Shown piece after piece: positions 10,672-21,168 of a stretch of 64,000 nt of DNA; the first letter of the stretch is position 1, and every line of letters begins with the position of its first letter. Under the pieces are notes generated by a model. That model did not search any database, was not told the origin of the DNA, and saw only the letters and a program-made list of their open reading frames with translations. The DNA is from Torreya grandis (Eukaryota > Streptophyta > Pinopsida > Cupressales > Taxaceae). The position numbers and the translations under genes are program-made. The stretch spans positions 2,137,501 to 2,201,500 of the forward strand of contig JARHVA010000459.1 of NCBI GenBank assembly GCA_037957365.1, given 5' to 3'.

Positions 10672-11891
10672 CCGTCGGCTGCCGCGCTCCCCTTGTGAAT
10701 AAGCTCAAAGAAAAGAACAGGGCATAGTCTTAAGTTGATTGAACACTAGGTCATCTCATTGTAATCTTCACCAAACTGCAGAGAGCGGATTTTCTTTTGT
10801 CTCTGTCTTTATTTTTGTCCATACGGGTAAGTTGTAACATTTGCATTATTTACTTGTAATAATAAATATTAAATAAGATTAATCTAAGTTCGACAATTGA
10901 ATATTATGATATTTGGCATTGAATTATTACTATGTTTTGTGGTTATTTAACTTATTATGTTTCTTCTATGCATATTATGTGGTTAATTTTGCTTATATGG
11001 CTATATTTTTATATTTTTAATTTTTTATATATATTTTTGTACGGCCGTATCCAGCCGTATCCAAACCTCACCAAAAAAAATCGACGTATCCCCGTATCCG
11101 ATACTCGTACCCGTATCCGTACCCGTATCCGTATCGACAACTTAGGAATTCCTTCGTCTCAGGGTCTTTGTTGATTTGTCATTTCCTTGGCTTAGCCTTC
11201 TTTGATGAACACCATTCCTTCGGACAAAAGTCCGAAGGAATTCATCCTTTTGCAGCAAAGGCCCTTAACAAAAAGAAACAATGTATTCTTTCTTCCTTGG
11301 CTAGAGACGTGCATTTTCCGAATGGCGAGAGACAATCTGACTTGTGGAAGAATTGTCAACAATAACCAAATTGGACAACTTCTTGAAGAGGTTGTATTGA
11401 GCTTAATCGGCATACATGGGTGTTTTGAACACCATTTGGTCTTTTGTAGATGTGACAACTAGGTTTGGGAGCTGGGTGAGCTAATTAGGAGCATCTTGTA
11501 GGGCAACAAGTTGCTAAAAATTGCAGCGATCAACATTTGGGAGCAGCGAACCCTTCTTGGGGTTGAGCATGGGTCTTTTAAGGCCTATTTTAGTCTTTTC
11601 TGGGTTGTGGAACAACCACACAACACTAATATTTTTGTAAACATTTCCAGTCATTTGACATTGAAAAATCAGGTTTTTGGATTGATTCTTGTTGGTTGTA
11701 TTTTTGAATAATTTTATTTAATTTTTGGAATCAATTGAATATTATTTTTGTGTCATAATTGGGCACCTACAACAGTCTAAAATTAAGTTCTTTTATCTAG
11801 GGTTTGGATAAATTCAAAAAATTACATATTTAAATAGGGTTTGTTGGATAACCCCTTTGTTTAGTTTTCATCCCTAAAGGGGATATTACAA

Positions 11892-11904
11892 TGGTATCAG
11901 AGCC
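11892..11904 (+). promoter_or_regulatory. Primer-binding site of element C, iMet type
   Basis: TGGTATCAGAGCC lies one base after the LTR end. It is the standard plant initiator-methionine tRNA primer sequence. Confidence 0.92.
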
Positions 11905-12275
11905 ATAATCTTGGTCAGTTGTGGGCTTTGAGTGATCTATATGCCTAACAGTGATAGAGAGGTTAGGTACTACGAGAGAAAAGTAAAAAGGACCAAAGCA
12001 ACAAGAGGAACAACAAATGAAAGAGAAAATATTTACGGAACAAACAAGGCATAGAGATAGGGAGGACAGGGATGATAGATTCGAAAGATACACTCAAAGC
12101 CAAGAATGTTTGATAAATATGATGGCTGATTTCATACAAACTATGAAGGACATGAATGTGAATCATACACAAAATGGTGAAGTAATTTAGGTACAAACAA
12201 TAACCCTCCCCCAAGTGTAATGATTGGATCCTCACAAAGGTCTTTTCAGTCTACTTTCCCACAGAGAGTGGAAAC

Positions 12276-14669
12276 TGTTGTCAACCTGGAGTTGCACCCT
12301 GATCGAAGACGTGCTGAAATGACTAATCGTCACTCTAGTTGAAACAATGGGATCTTCTCACGAGGGTGGGTACCTCAATGATGAGAAGAACCTCCAGAGA
12401 ACGTTGGTCCTGTAAGATGTATCAATGAGGATCTCAACTTCTGCGCTACAAACTGCCTGGGGAAAAGGGGAGAAAGAACTTGAAAGGAAATCCTAGCTAA
12501 AGCAGGGATAAACTTAATTTGCTTGATCCACTCAAATCGAGCTTCTAAGAACACTGATTCAGACAAGGAAGAGGCAGAACTTCGACTCCAATTGATCAAT
12601 ACACATAAGTATTTCACGAAAATGTTTAATCTAATGATCTAAGCTTGAGAAAAATGGAAAAATAGGCCTGATGAAAGGCACTAAACAGCCACTAATATCC
12701 ACTATAAACTTAGCAAAAGCCAATCAAACACAAAACGTGACCTACATAAATGACTAGCTAGTAATTAGGTACGAATTCAGATTTGTCAAGGAAGAAAGAA
12801 AATCTATCACTTAGGCAAATCTATAACAAAAGTATGTTATACCAGCTACTGGAAATTGAAAAAACACAGTCCTTTTCTTATTTATTTTGAAAAAGGTTAC
12901 ATCACAATCTTTGAAAGAAGTTTTCTTGCTAAAAGAGAGGATGATTTTTACAAGGCTGAAAAGCCATTAATATAGAAGCAATACACCAAAACAAGAGGTG
13001 GCGCTGAATTTAGAAGAGGAAAATCAACTATCACTTCACGTGAGTCTATTTTTGGTTCAAGGAGATAACTAAGCCTTCCAAAAACATCTATTGTCTTCTT
13101 CTTTGCATGAAAGCTCCTTGGCGCTGAAAATGGACGGTGGATAAGCTTAGGTTGTTCTTTATTTAGGCATCATGCATGGAACGTTTTGAAATATGGACGG
13201 TAGGCTAATTTTGACAAGTCAAACTCTTATCATGCAAAAATGCTACACCCACCTCCAAATATGGACTTCCTCTTGAGTTGTTTGAACATTTGAAAGCATG
13301 AGATAAACAAAAGCATGCATGAAATCCACGCCATGCTAAAATTAGAACTCCAATTTGAAACGTTGGACGCTGAGTTGGAACGTTTGAAAGCATGAGTTTT
13401 AATCTGGAAATGAGCTTGACTCCCGCGTTTATCATTTTTCATGCCTTTTATGGTAGTCTTTGACTATAGGTCAACTATAGATAAAAAATGATATTCTTAA
13501 TTGTTTTTTGGCATGTTCACGCGTGCCTTGGATGCGTCTATTCCTATCTAGGCCACTCCGTTTCTGTCTATTCTCACGGACTCTTCTCTGGTTGTATTTG
13601 ACTTGGGCTTATGCTCTCGTTTGGACTTTTCCACGGACTTATTTCCTTGTCCAAATCTATTTCCTTCGGACTTTTCTTAGTCCACTTGCCCACGAACTGT
13701 TTGTCCTTCTCTGCCTTTGGACTTCGCTCTTCGGACAAAACGTCCAAGACTTAATCCTTCTTGGGCCTTTCATTTCCTTCGACTTTATTTTCCTCAACTT
13801 TATTTCCCTCAGATTTATTGTTTTCCCCTTGGTCTCAGATTTTATGTTTGCCAATTTTTTCGAAGGAATTCTTTCGGACTTTTTGTCTGAAGGATATCTT
13901 CCTCAAATTTCCTTCTTTGCTTTGTATTCTATTCTCTCGGGATTTTTGCTTTCAACTTCCCGTGGACAAAAAGTCTGTGGGAATTGTCCCTTGGCCTTCC
14001 AAAGAATAGCCCTTCGGGCTTTCTGTCATGGTCTTTTCCCAAAGGGCAGGTACCCTTCGGGCTTTTTGTAAAGCCCTTAAACTCACTAGATGGACCTTCC
14101 CGAAGGGCACATGCCCTTTAGGTTTCTTGCAAACGACTTTCTCGATCTTGAAATGAGCCTTCTCGAAGGGTACCTACCCTTCGGGTTTTTTGTCAATGAC
14201 CCTTCCGAAGGGTACCTTGCCCTTAGGGTTTTTTGATTTGTCCTTTTTTGCATAAAAATTGTCAAGCCCCTCGGATTTTTGCGAAGAACTTTTCCAAATG
14301 ACAAGCCTGTCAGAATTCATCCTTTGAACTTTCCCGAAGGGCAGGTGCCCTTCAGGACTTGTGAATGTGACCCTTTTCCTTTAAATGATCTTTTTCGAAG
14401 GAATTTTTCTTAAGTGTCATTCGGCCTTGAAAATAGCCCGTTTAATATGTGAACTGGTCCCTCTGGATTTGCTGTAAGTGTTCTTTTCCTTGAAATGCCT
14501 TAGGACTATTTGAAAAATGAACTGTCTTCATGTTAAACTATCTTTGTTTTTCCTTCGAACCTTTCCAAAGCTATGTAAAAAACCTTTCTTTGAAGACCCA
14601 TTCCTTGGCTAGAGACATGAACTTTCCGAATGGCAAGAGACAATTTAACCTATGGAAGAATTGTCAATA
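12276..14669 (-). mobile_element. Family A solo LTR (copy A2)
   Basis: It starts TGTTGTCAACC and ends TTGTCAATA (terminal CA mutated to TA). It is flanked by GAAAC at 12271-12275 and 14670-14674. It sits in the gag of element C. The right half contains the TTCGGAC...GTCCGAAG modules and CCCTTCGGG variants. It has no internal region, so it arose by LTR-LTR recombination. Confidence 0.92.
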
Positions 14670-15031
14670 GAAACCATTCCAGAGAGAGAAGAAAAGTACT
14701 CCGTTTTGGAGGATATTGCTGCCCACTACACAGAGTATAGGATGCTTCCCACCGACATCAAGGGAGAAATGACCCTTACCAATTTCATGAAGATAAAGAA
14801 GGGTAAAGTTGGTCATGGGGTTGTCCGTAGGACCAAGAAACACTATGGGAGATCCACAACATGCCTTGGGAAAGGTCACACTTTCCACTTTTGATGGTCC
14901 ACCAAAAAGTTCAGCTAGGGAATGGATACAAAAAGTTGATACATACCTCACACTTCGATCTATGATGAACGATGATGCTATTAAATTTGCTACATTGCAT
15001 TTGGAGGGAACCGCCCATGAATGGTGGTACC

Positions 15032-17174
15032 TGTTATAGCTGGAAATTGCACCCTTTGTGGGAGAGTTCTTCAAGCTCTCTCACTTCCAGCTACAAGCAC
15101 GGGGACAACCTCAGGATGTGGGTATCCTATGGTGAGGTTGAACCTCTAGGCTTTTTTAATGAGGCTAGTTCCTCAGGTGCTCCACTTCAGCGCTTGATTC
15201 CCACACGAAAATCTACTATGGCTAAGGAAAAGGGATAGGAGAATAACATGAAAAGAAATCTAAGCTAAGGGAGGTGATGCACCAAAAGAAATGATCCACT
15301 TGGTCTGGGAAATGACACTGATTCAACATAAGATAGATTTGATTACACAACCTTACAAGCAGTTAATTTGCATAAGTATTTCGTAAACTAGGCTCACTGA
15401 ACCATACATGAAGCAAAGAGGAATTTCTAAATCCACACTATGCATCCATTAATGGCGGAAAGAGCTCTAGTCTAGACCTGCAACTAACTGAAAAACACCT
15501 AAAAATAGGCAAGAAAGGACAACGAGTTTAGGAAGATACTTCTTCACAACGCCATTGTACACAAGCTAACTCAACACAATTTTCAGACAAAGAGATAGGC
15601 AAAAAGTAATCTTTATTGCTTCAAAAGGTTTATTACAAAGTGATTTTGGCAGAGTATCTTTATCGTCAGTCCAAAGATAATTTCTTGGCTCCAAGGCCTC
15701 TATTTGTATCAGAAAAAAGGGGGAAGAGAAGATGGGAAGAGGGAAGAAGTTGTTGATGACTGGAATCCCTGTTGTCATCCTCCCTGGTGCAACCAAATGC
15801 GCCGCTCAGGATCACTGAACAACCTTCTCGAGTCCCTCCCACCTTCAAGTCTCTCCTTGGCGTATTTGAGGAGCCATGCTACGAGCAACTGAGATGTCTC
15901 TTCTTTGCGCAGCTGAATTGATCTTTTCATTTAAACAACGGCATGGCGATCCTCCCCTTCACGTGTCTTGCTGAAAAGGACACCGATCTCCATGCCTAGG
16001 AACTCAAGCCGACCCATGCTATCTTTAAGCTAGACAATCATTTGTCGGGAACGAACCATATTGATGGACGAGAGCCTTCATAAATTCCTAGCTACCAGTC
16101 GCTTGGTCTCCCCTTTACACTGATTGGTCATCCTTGTGCCACTTGTCCTTTACTGATTGGCCCTTTCTGCTCTAACTTACACCACATGGCAGCCTTTCAT
16201 TCCTTGCATCATCACTCTCATGTTGCTGGACCAAGTTTAAGTCAAGCACTTAAAGAATCTCGATTTACTCTATGCAGAGTAATTCGGGTTCTTTGATCTC
16301 TCCAACTTCGGACTTTCCTAGATCCTTTACTTATAAAGCTTTTTAAGTAAAGTACTTGGAGAAACCCGATTTACTCTGTGCAGAGTAATTCGGGTTTTCC
16401 AAGCGTACTTATTTCGGACTTGTCCATCTTGAAGTCTTCGGGCTTCTGCAAGCTCCTATTTGTCTTGGGCAAATCTCCCAAAGGAATTCCTTCGGACTTT
16501 TTGTCTGAAGCTTCCTTCTTGCCTTCTTCCTTTGGAAATTACCTTTCGGATTTTTCAAAATGGACTTTCCCAAAGAGTGAGAGACCCTTTGGGAATTTTG
16601 AAATGGTCCTTCCGAAGGGTAACATACCCTTCGGAAAACTTGCAATTGTCCACTTGGAGAAGGAAATGCCCTTCAGATTTGTGAAAGTGACCTTAGGGAA
16701 GCTGACTGGTCCTTCGGAAAAGTGTAAAGGACCTTTGGGTTTTTCGCTGGGACTATCTTCTTTCGGAAATGACCCTTGGCTTTTGGAGAAGATTTGTCCC
16801 TTGAAGAACCCGAGAAGCACTATTTTTCGAGACCAAATCGGGTTTGTCAAGCCCCTTTACTTATTTTGGGCTTCTGACTGCTCACAACTTATAAAGTAAT
16901 TTAGTAGTGCTCCTTGGAGAACCCGAAATACACTGTCCATGAGTAATTTGGGTTTGTCAACCCAAATAACTTCTACTTATAAAACATTTAGAAGTCAAGC
17001 ACCGTTGGAAACCCGATTTGCACTGTGCCCTCAGAAACCCGAAGTCTTGCAACTTCGAAAGCCCGAAGACTTCTTTGGAGAACCCGAGGTTGTCTAAACT
17101 TGCCAATTTTGCTTGAATGTCCACCTTCTCACACTTGGGCAAAATTTTGGTATGTGGGCCAAAAATGGCCAACA
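15032..17174. mobile_element. Family F solo LTR
   Basis: It begins TGTTATAGCTGG and ends ATGGCCAACA, with GTACC on both sides (15027-15031 and 17175-17179). It splits the gag of element C just after the HEWWY motif. It shares CCTTCGGACTTTTTGTC modules with family A (near 16490) and adds its own: AACCCGATTTACTCTGTGCA followed by the complementary arm AGAGTAATTCGGGTT (16363-16398), with further variants near 16253, 16805, 16920 and 17005. No internal region or gene is present. The transcribed strand is unknown. Confidence 0.9.
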
Positions 17175-17677
17175 GTACCGTGGATTGATAACCCAAGGAC
17201 AACCTCATAAACACTTATGAGGAATTCAATAGAAGGTTGAATGAGAGGTTTGAAAGGGTTGATTCAGAGCTTCACTTCCAGGAATTTGCCTCTAGGACAG
17301 CAAGAGAGCAACACTTGGGAGCAGCCAAAGATCAATTATTCAGAGGCACCAAAATCAAGTCCTTTGGGGCAGCTAGGGAGGCCAAACCAGCAGGGTTTGG
17401 GGCAGCAAAAGGAGTTGCCAAGAGGGAATAATGAGACTCGGAATGAGCTTAGAAGGAAGAATCTATGTTTCACATGCAATGACCCATGGACACTGGGTCA
17501 CTGTTGCCATGGAAAGGGGCAAGTGCACTACATAGAGGTACACTCTGATGGAGAAGAAGAAGAAGAAGAGGTAGGGGCAGCCACCTATGAAGAAGAACCC
17601 TTGGGGATCATTGGAGGAGAAGGCATGAATGACACCTTTGCATCATTGTCCGGGGCTCCTAGGTATCACCCTTTAGA

Positions 17678-18889
17678 GTGAAGGGAATTTCGCAAGGTAA
17701 GCATGCGAATATCCTCATTGATGGTGGGGCCACCCAAAATTTTATTGATAAAGGATTAGTAACAACATGTGGGCTGCAACCTATAGAGTTTAAGGGGTTC
17801 AGGGTCACCTTGGCAGATGGCTTCACCATCCCGTGTACCACAAAAATTCATAGACTAAACATTGCCTTGAAAAGGCATCAAATGGAGGATGACTTCTATG
17901 TGGTGGGCATAGGAGAAGCAAATGTGGTGCTTGGCATCCAGTGGTTGCATTCACTTGGGGAGTACACCCAAAACTACCAAACTATGGAGCTCAAGTTTAA
18001 GGTGGATGGGAAAGAGGTGATTTTGCATGATTTGAGCAATAAGCCCCCCCTGGAAGTGACTTCAAGGATGATGGTAGGGACCTTCCATGAGAGACCGATT
18101 GCATGGGCAACAAGGAAGGCAAAGAAGGCTGCAAATTCTGAGTTAGGGCAGCCACTACATCATGCTAGTGATTCTGAAAATTTGAAGGGGATTCAGCCCA
18201 TTTCGAGCTTGGAGTATGTCGTGGAAAAGGAAATTCAAAATTCAGAAATAGAAGGTTGCATGGAGGCCACTAATACTCTCCATCTTATGGAGACGGAAGG
18301 GCAAGCTAGGGACAACTCCAAGAAGGAAGAATCCCTACAAATTTTATGCACTCATAGGCCACTTTGGAAGCATGTTTGGAAGGGGCAGCATGAGGGTAAA
18401 CGATGGACACTTCTTGGGACGTCATGGCAAGGTTGCCAACTCTATGAAGGTGTCCACATGAAAGGTATGGTTCCAAATTTGTTCAAATTTGCTTGTTTCA
18501 TAAAAATTGGAAGTCCTAAGGGGCATTTGGGTAGCACCCACTCTAAGGTACATATACGGATGAAAATGGCCATGAAGGGCAGCCATGGTACGTTCTTCCA
18601 CCATGCTGCCCATAACAGTTCCAGCTCATTTGATATGAGCATGAGGGTCATCAAGTCCATGTTGAAGGTATGTGGCAAACGAAAACTTCACAAGGCTAAG
18701 TTTTTGTTAAAAATTCTCATGATTATGGATGATAATAAGGTTGTTGAATATGATTACAACCCACTAACTACCAGAGACATGACAGTATATGTAATCTCTT
18801 TTGTCAAATTGAAAGATCACATGTTGATGGGGAAGGAGAAGCATATTGCAGCTAGGTTGAGGGAGCTTTCCAGCCCAAGAAATATGTAA
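17678..18889 (+). CDS. Element C protease frame with uncharacterised C-terminal extension
   Basis: A 403-codon open frame. Residues about 10-125 form a retropepsin-like domain: the active-site region reads ILIDGGATQNFID, followed by a LADGF turn, then VVLGIQWLHSLGEY, the second conserved strand of plant Ty3/gypsy proteases. The usual D-S/T-G is D-G-G, a variant known in plant retroelement proteases. After about residue 135 there is no recognised domain, only GQP/SEN blocks and a Lys/His/Met-rich tail, then a stop. An RT domain would normally follow. The frame opens without ATG (first codon GTG) because it originally continued from gag. A long open frame in an old element is notable, but expression is not shown. 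Confidence 0.7.
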   Translation: MKGISQGKHANILIDGGATQNFIDKGLVTTCGLQPIEFKGFRVTLADGFTIPCTTKIHRLNIALKRHQMEDDFYVVGIGEANVVLGIQWLHSLGEYTQNYQTMELKFKVDGKEVILHDLSNKPPLEVTSRMMVGTFHERPIAWATRKAKKAANSELGQPLHHASDSENLKGIQPISSLEYVVEKEIQNSEIEGCMEATNTLHLMETEGQARDNSKKEESLQILCTHRPLWKHVWKGQHEGKRWTLLGTSWQGCQLYEGVHMKGMVPNLFKFACFIKIGSPKGHLGSTHSKVHIRMKMAMKGSHGTFFHHAAHNSSSSFDMSMRVIKSMLKVCGKRKLHKAKFLLKILMIMDDNKVVEYDYNPLTTRDMTVYVISFVKLKDHMLMGKEKHIAARLRELSSPRNM

Positions 18890-18947
18890 AATTCCGAGCA
18901 AGGAAGCATGTTTAGAGTGTGTTGGCAGCTATCTCATTATTGGTGAT

Positions 18948-19186
18948 ATGGAGCACAACAAGGGCAGACCCTTGTTGGGGAGAGGGATAGCAATTCATTG
19001 CTGTCACAACACTTCCAACACATATGGACAGCGGTCTTTTCACAGGTATAATAATGAAGGGCTTCAAAATAAGGCTTCCTTTCCATGGGAAAAGGCTAAA
19101 GATGGATTCTATGTGAGGCCAATGGTTGGGGTAGCCCCCTGGATGTTGCAATTGCTTGAGGACAAGCAATTTTGGATAGGGAGGAT
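18948..19186 (+). pseudogene. Conserved tail before the 3' LTR of element C
   Basis: The frame ends KDGFYVRPMVGV, then APWMLQLLEDKQFWIGR, and runs into the LTR. Element D has a matching DGFYVDFD and a nucleotide-level match ('ccgtggatattgcaattgcttgagaacaaacaattttag') just before its 3' LTR at 45007. The purine-rich GATAGGGAGGAT right before TGTCAT is the likely polypurine tract. Whether this was one protein with the preceding frame is uncertain. Function is unknown. Confidence 0.5.
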
Positions 19187-20126
19187 TGTCATATCCCCCT
19201 TTTGAACATAAAACAAGAAAATACCCTTAGTCGGATTCTTGGATGTTTCCCGTCGGCGAAGGGAAGGTAAAATAAAAAAGGAAACTTTGGTTCTATTTAT
19301 AAGCTATAAAAAGATACCTCTTAATATATCTTATTTAATTATAACTTAAAAGTAACTTGTGGAGCAAGGGTTGACTTAACCCTTAATGAATAAAACGGAT
19401 GATATCTCTTAAAATCACTCTAACTCTCCCTCCAAGTGGAACGCCCCTTTTTGGGAAGAACTTGTGGGAAAGAATGGTAGAAAAAGTGGTATGATGATCA
19501 TTTGAAAGGTTACCATGATTTTTGATAATTGAAGTTCTGAGTTGAAGCACTCAAAAGCTTCAACTTATTCTTTGAAGACGAAAACCTTCAAAGGGCTGGA
19601 ATTGATGATGAAAACCTTTGATAACTAGATTGGACAACTTCATTGGAGGTTGTATTGAGCGTAATTGGCATACAGGGATGCTTTGACCACCATTTGGTCT
19701 TCTACAGGTGTGGCGACTAGGTTTGGGAGCATCTTGTAGGGCAGTAAGTTGTTAAACAGTGCAACGATCCACCTTTGGGATCAGCAAACCCTTCTTGGGG
19801 TTGAGCACAGGTCTTTTAAGGCCTATTTTGGTCTTTTGGGGGGTGTGGAATAGCCACACAACACTGCTATTTTTGTAAACATTTTAGCCATTTGACATTG
19901 AAAAATTAGGTTTTTGGATTGATTCTTGTTGGTTGTATTTTTGAATAACTTTCTATAATTTTTTGGATCAATTGAATATTATTTTCATGCCATAATTGGG
20001 CACCTATAACTGTCTGAAATTAATTTTTTTATCTAGGGTTTAGATAAATTCAGAAAATTGCATATTTAAATAGGGTTTGTTAGATAACCCCTTTGTTTAG
20101 TTTTCAGCCCTAAAGGGGATATTACA
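19187..20126 (+). repeat. 3' LTR of element C
   Basis: It runs from TGTCATATCCCCC to GGGGATATTACA and aligns along its length with the 5' LTR once the A1 insertion is removed. Numerous substitutions and small indels separate the copies. Confidence 0.88.
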
Positions 20127-20139
20127 GATCTGAAATTAT

Positions 20140-21160
20140 CCACGTTGCAGGGGTACGCCCTCCCCCCCGGCGCCTCCTGTTCGGAGATGCCTCCGGCACG
20201 GAGATGTCCCGGGTACTCCCGAAGGTGTCCGTGGCCATACCGTAAATGTCCGACACGGCCACGAACGTCTCCGGGAGTACCCGGGACGTCTCCAGGTGTG
20301 CCCGAGGGATTCCAGCAGAAAAATGGCAATTTTTTTAATAAAAAAACCTCAGAAAATCCTTAAAAAAACCCTAAAAACTAAGCAACCCTAAATGTAAATC
20401 CATTCCAAACCCAACAGTAAATAAATAAAATAAACATTTTAATTATAAGTTTACATTTAGATATGGACATCTAGTTTCTTATACTTTTAAGTTATATTTT
20501 ATTTATATATTTTCAGGATATTTGAGAGGGGTTTCAGACCGCTAGGAGCTGTAATGCAAATTCTAGGTTTTGGAGGATCCTATCATAATTCAGAGTTAGT
20601 CAGATTCCAGGGTTTCAGGGTTTCAAACTTAGCCATATTTCAGGGTTTCAAGATTTCAAGGAGACATCATAGGAGGTATGAAGGTTGCATGAAGGGATGT
20701 ATGCGTGATAAAATAGTATGAGAATATCTCTCGCAAAGTGCCACAAGCCGATCCCACCCCATCCTTTGTGCACCCCTTAAGGCATGCACTCGTGAGATTC
20801 AATGCACCGATGAGCCCTTGTGAGAGAAAGTGTCAGTAAATGATAAAGTTGAAAAATAATGGGAGTGGCATTCATGATTTTGTGGGCAATCGAGATGATT
20901 TATTCTAGATTTGAATGTACATCTTGGATTTGAAGTAATGAATGAATATTATATATTTTTAAGTGTTTTATCATTTATAGACAAATATTTTCATATTATG
21001 TAGTTTCAAGTGTTTTACTAAAAAAATGAGTAATATACAATATATATACAGACGTACCCACGACGTATCCAAATCAAGGTTTTTGAAAAATGGCGTACCC
21101 GCGTACTCGAGACGTCCCCGTATCCGTATCCGTACCCGTACCCGTACCCAAACAACATAG
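20140..21160. mobile_element. hAT-like non-autonomous DNA transposon (copy 2)
   Basis: It is flanked by GAAATTAT at 20132-20139 and 21161-21168, an exact 8-bp duplication. The left end CCACGTTGCAGGGGTACG and the right end read inward CTATGTTGTTTGGGTACGGG are imperfect inverted repeats like those of copy 1. Both copies have a GC-rich left part, an AACCCTAAATG word, an AT-rich middle and a right end of GTATCC/GTACCC repeats. No transposase is visible. It sits 13 bases after the 3' LTR of element C and contains one arm of the inverted-repeat element. Confidence 0.82.
20423..20772. repeat. Single arm of the inverted-repeat element
   Basis: This segment matches the left arm of the element at 4842-5655, from AATAAACATTTTAATTATAAG to CCCACCCCATCCTTTGTGCA, stopping where that arm meets its spacer. 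The second arm is absent. It lies within the second hAT-like element. Confidence 0.8.
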
Positions 21161-21168
21161 GAAATTAT

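Larger units (their letters stand above)
10112..11145. mobile_element. hAT-like non-autonomous DNA transposon (copy 1)
   Basis: It is flanked by GAATTCCT on both sides (10104-10111 and 11146-11153), an 8-bp duplication as made by hAT transposases. It interrupts a CCGAAGGAATTCCTTCGG module of the A1 LTR. The ends CTACATTACCGG and, read inward from the right, CTAAGTTGTCGATACGG are imperfect inverted repeats. The left part is very GC-rich; the right end is an array of GTATCC/GTACCC words (11040-11138). No transposase frame is visible. The copy at 20140-21160 has the same plan. Because the duplication can be extended to 10 bp, a Mutator-type origin is an alternative for this copy alone. Confidence 0.75.
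8012..11361 (-). mobile_element. Family A solo LTR (copy A1)
   Basis: The segment begins TGTTGTCAACC and ends TTGTCAACA on the plus strand and is flanked by ATAAC on both sides (8007-8011 and 11362-11366). It matches the LTRs of the full-length element at 31717-38537, which is oriented on the minus strand. It carries a 1034-bp hAT-like insertion, so the LTR proper is about 2.3 kb. The right half is packed with TCCGAAGG/CCTTCGGA modules. Apparent ORFs at 9256-9813 and nearby are translations of these modules. Confidence 0.92.
7588..11890 (+). repeat. 5' LTR of element C, interrupted
   Basis: It starts TGTCATGTCCCCC and ends GGGGATATTACA. The 3' LTR copy shows the uninterrupted reading 'tttgataactagattggacaac' at the place where 8012-11361 is inserted here. 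Its own length is about 0.95 kb. Confidence 0.85.
11941..17681 (+). pseudogene. Element C gag with zinc knuckle, split by two insertions
   Basis: The coding pieces are 11941-12275, 14670-15031 and 17175-17681. The start is MPNSDREVRYYERK at 11941. The middle piece holds the gag core, with PPKSSAREWIQKVD followed by LHLEGTAHEWWY. The insertion at 15032 falls directly after HEWWY, and the reading resumes at 17175 with RGLITQGQPHKH and YEEFNRRLNERF. The last piece ends in a zinc knuckle, CFTCNDPW...GHCC, then GKGQVHYIEV and an acidic run. The protein would bind RNA in the particle. Stops, frameshifts and two insertions make it a pseudogene. Gag ends in TGA overlapping the protease frame, which looks like a one-base deletion near 17672. 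Confidence 0.8.
7588..20126 (+). mobile_element. Element C: non-autonomous gag-protease LTR retrotransposon
   Basis: 5' LTR 7588-11890, iMet primer site 11892-11904, gag, zinc knuckle, protease, conserved tail, 3' LTR 19187-20126. Three insertions with clean 5-bp duplications split it: 8012-11361 in the LTR, and 12276-14669 and 15032-17174 in gag. Without them it would be about 4.6 kb with LTRs near 0.95 kb. Only about 1.1 kb lies between the end of the protease and the 3' LTR, and no RT, RNase H or integrase motif is present. It must therefore have relied on enzymes from another element. The outer flanks (TTACA and GATCT) do not match. The two LTRs have many differences, so the insertion is old. 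Confidence 0.8.

Noticed and set aside
10492..10698. Pro/Ala/Arg-rich 68-codon ORF
   Set aside because: It results from a 39-bp minisatellite whose period is a multiple of three.
18422..18678. Minus-strand ORFs opposite the element C protease extension
   Set aside because: Shadow frames of the 403-codon plus-strand frame.
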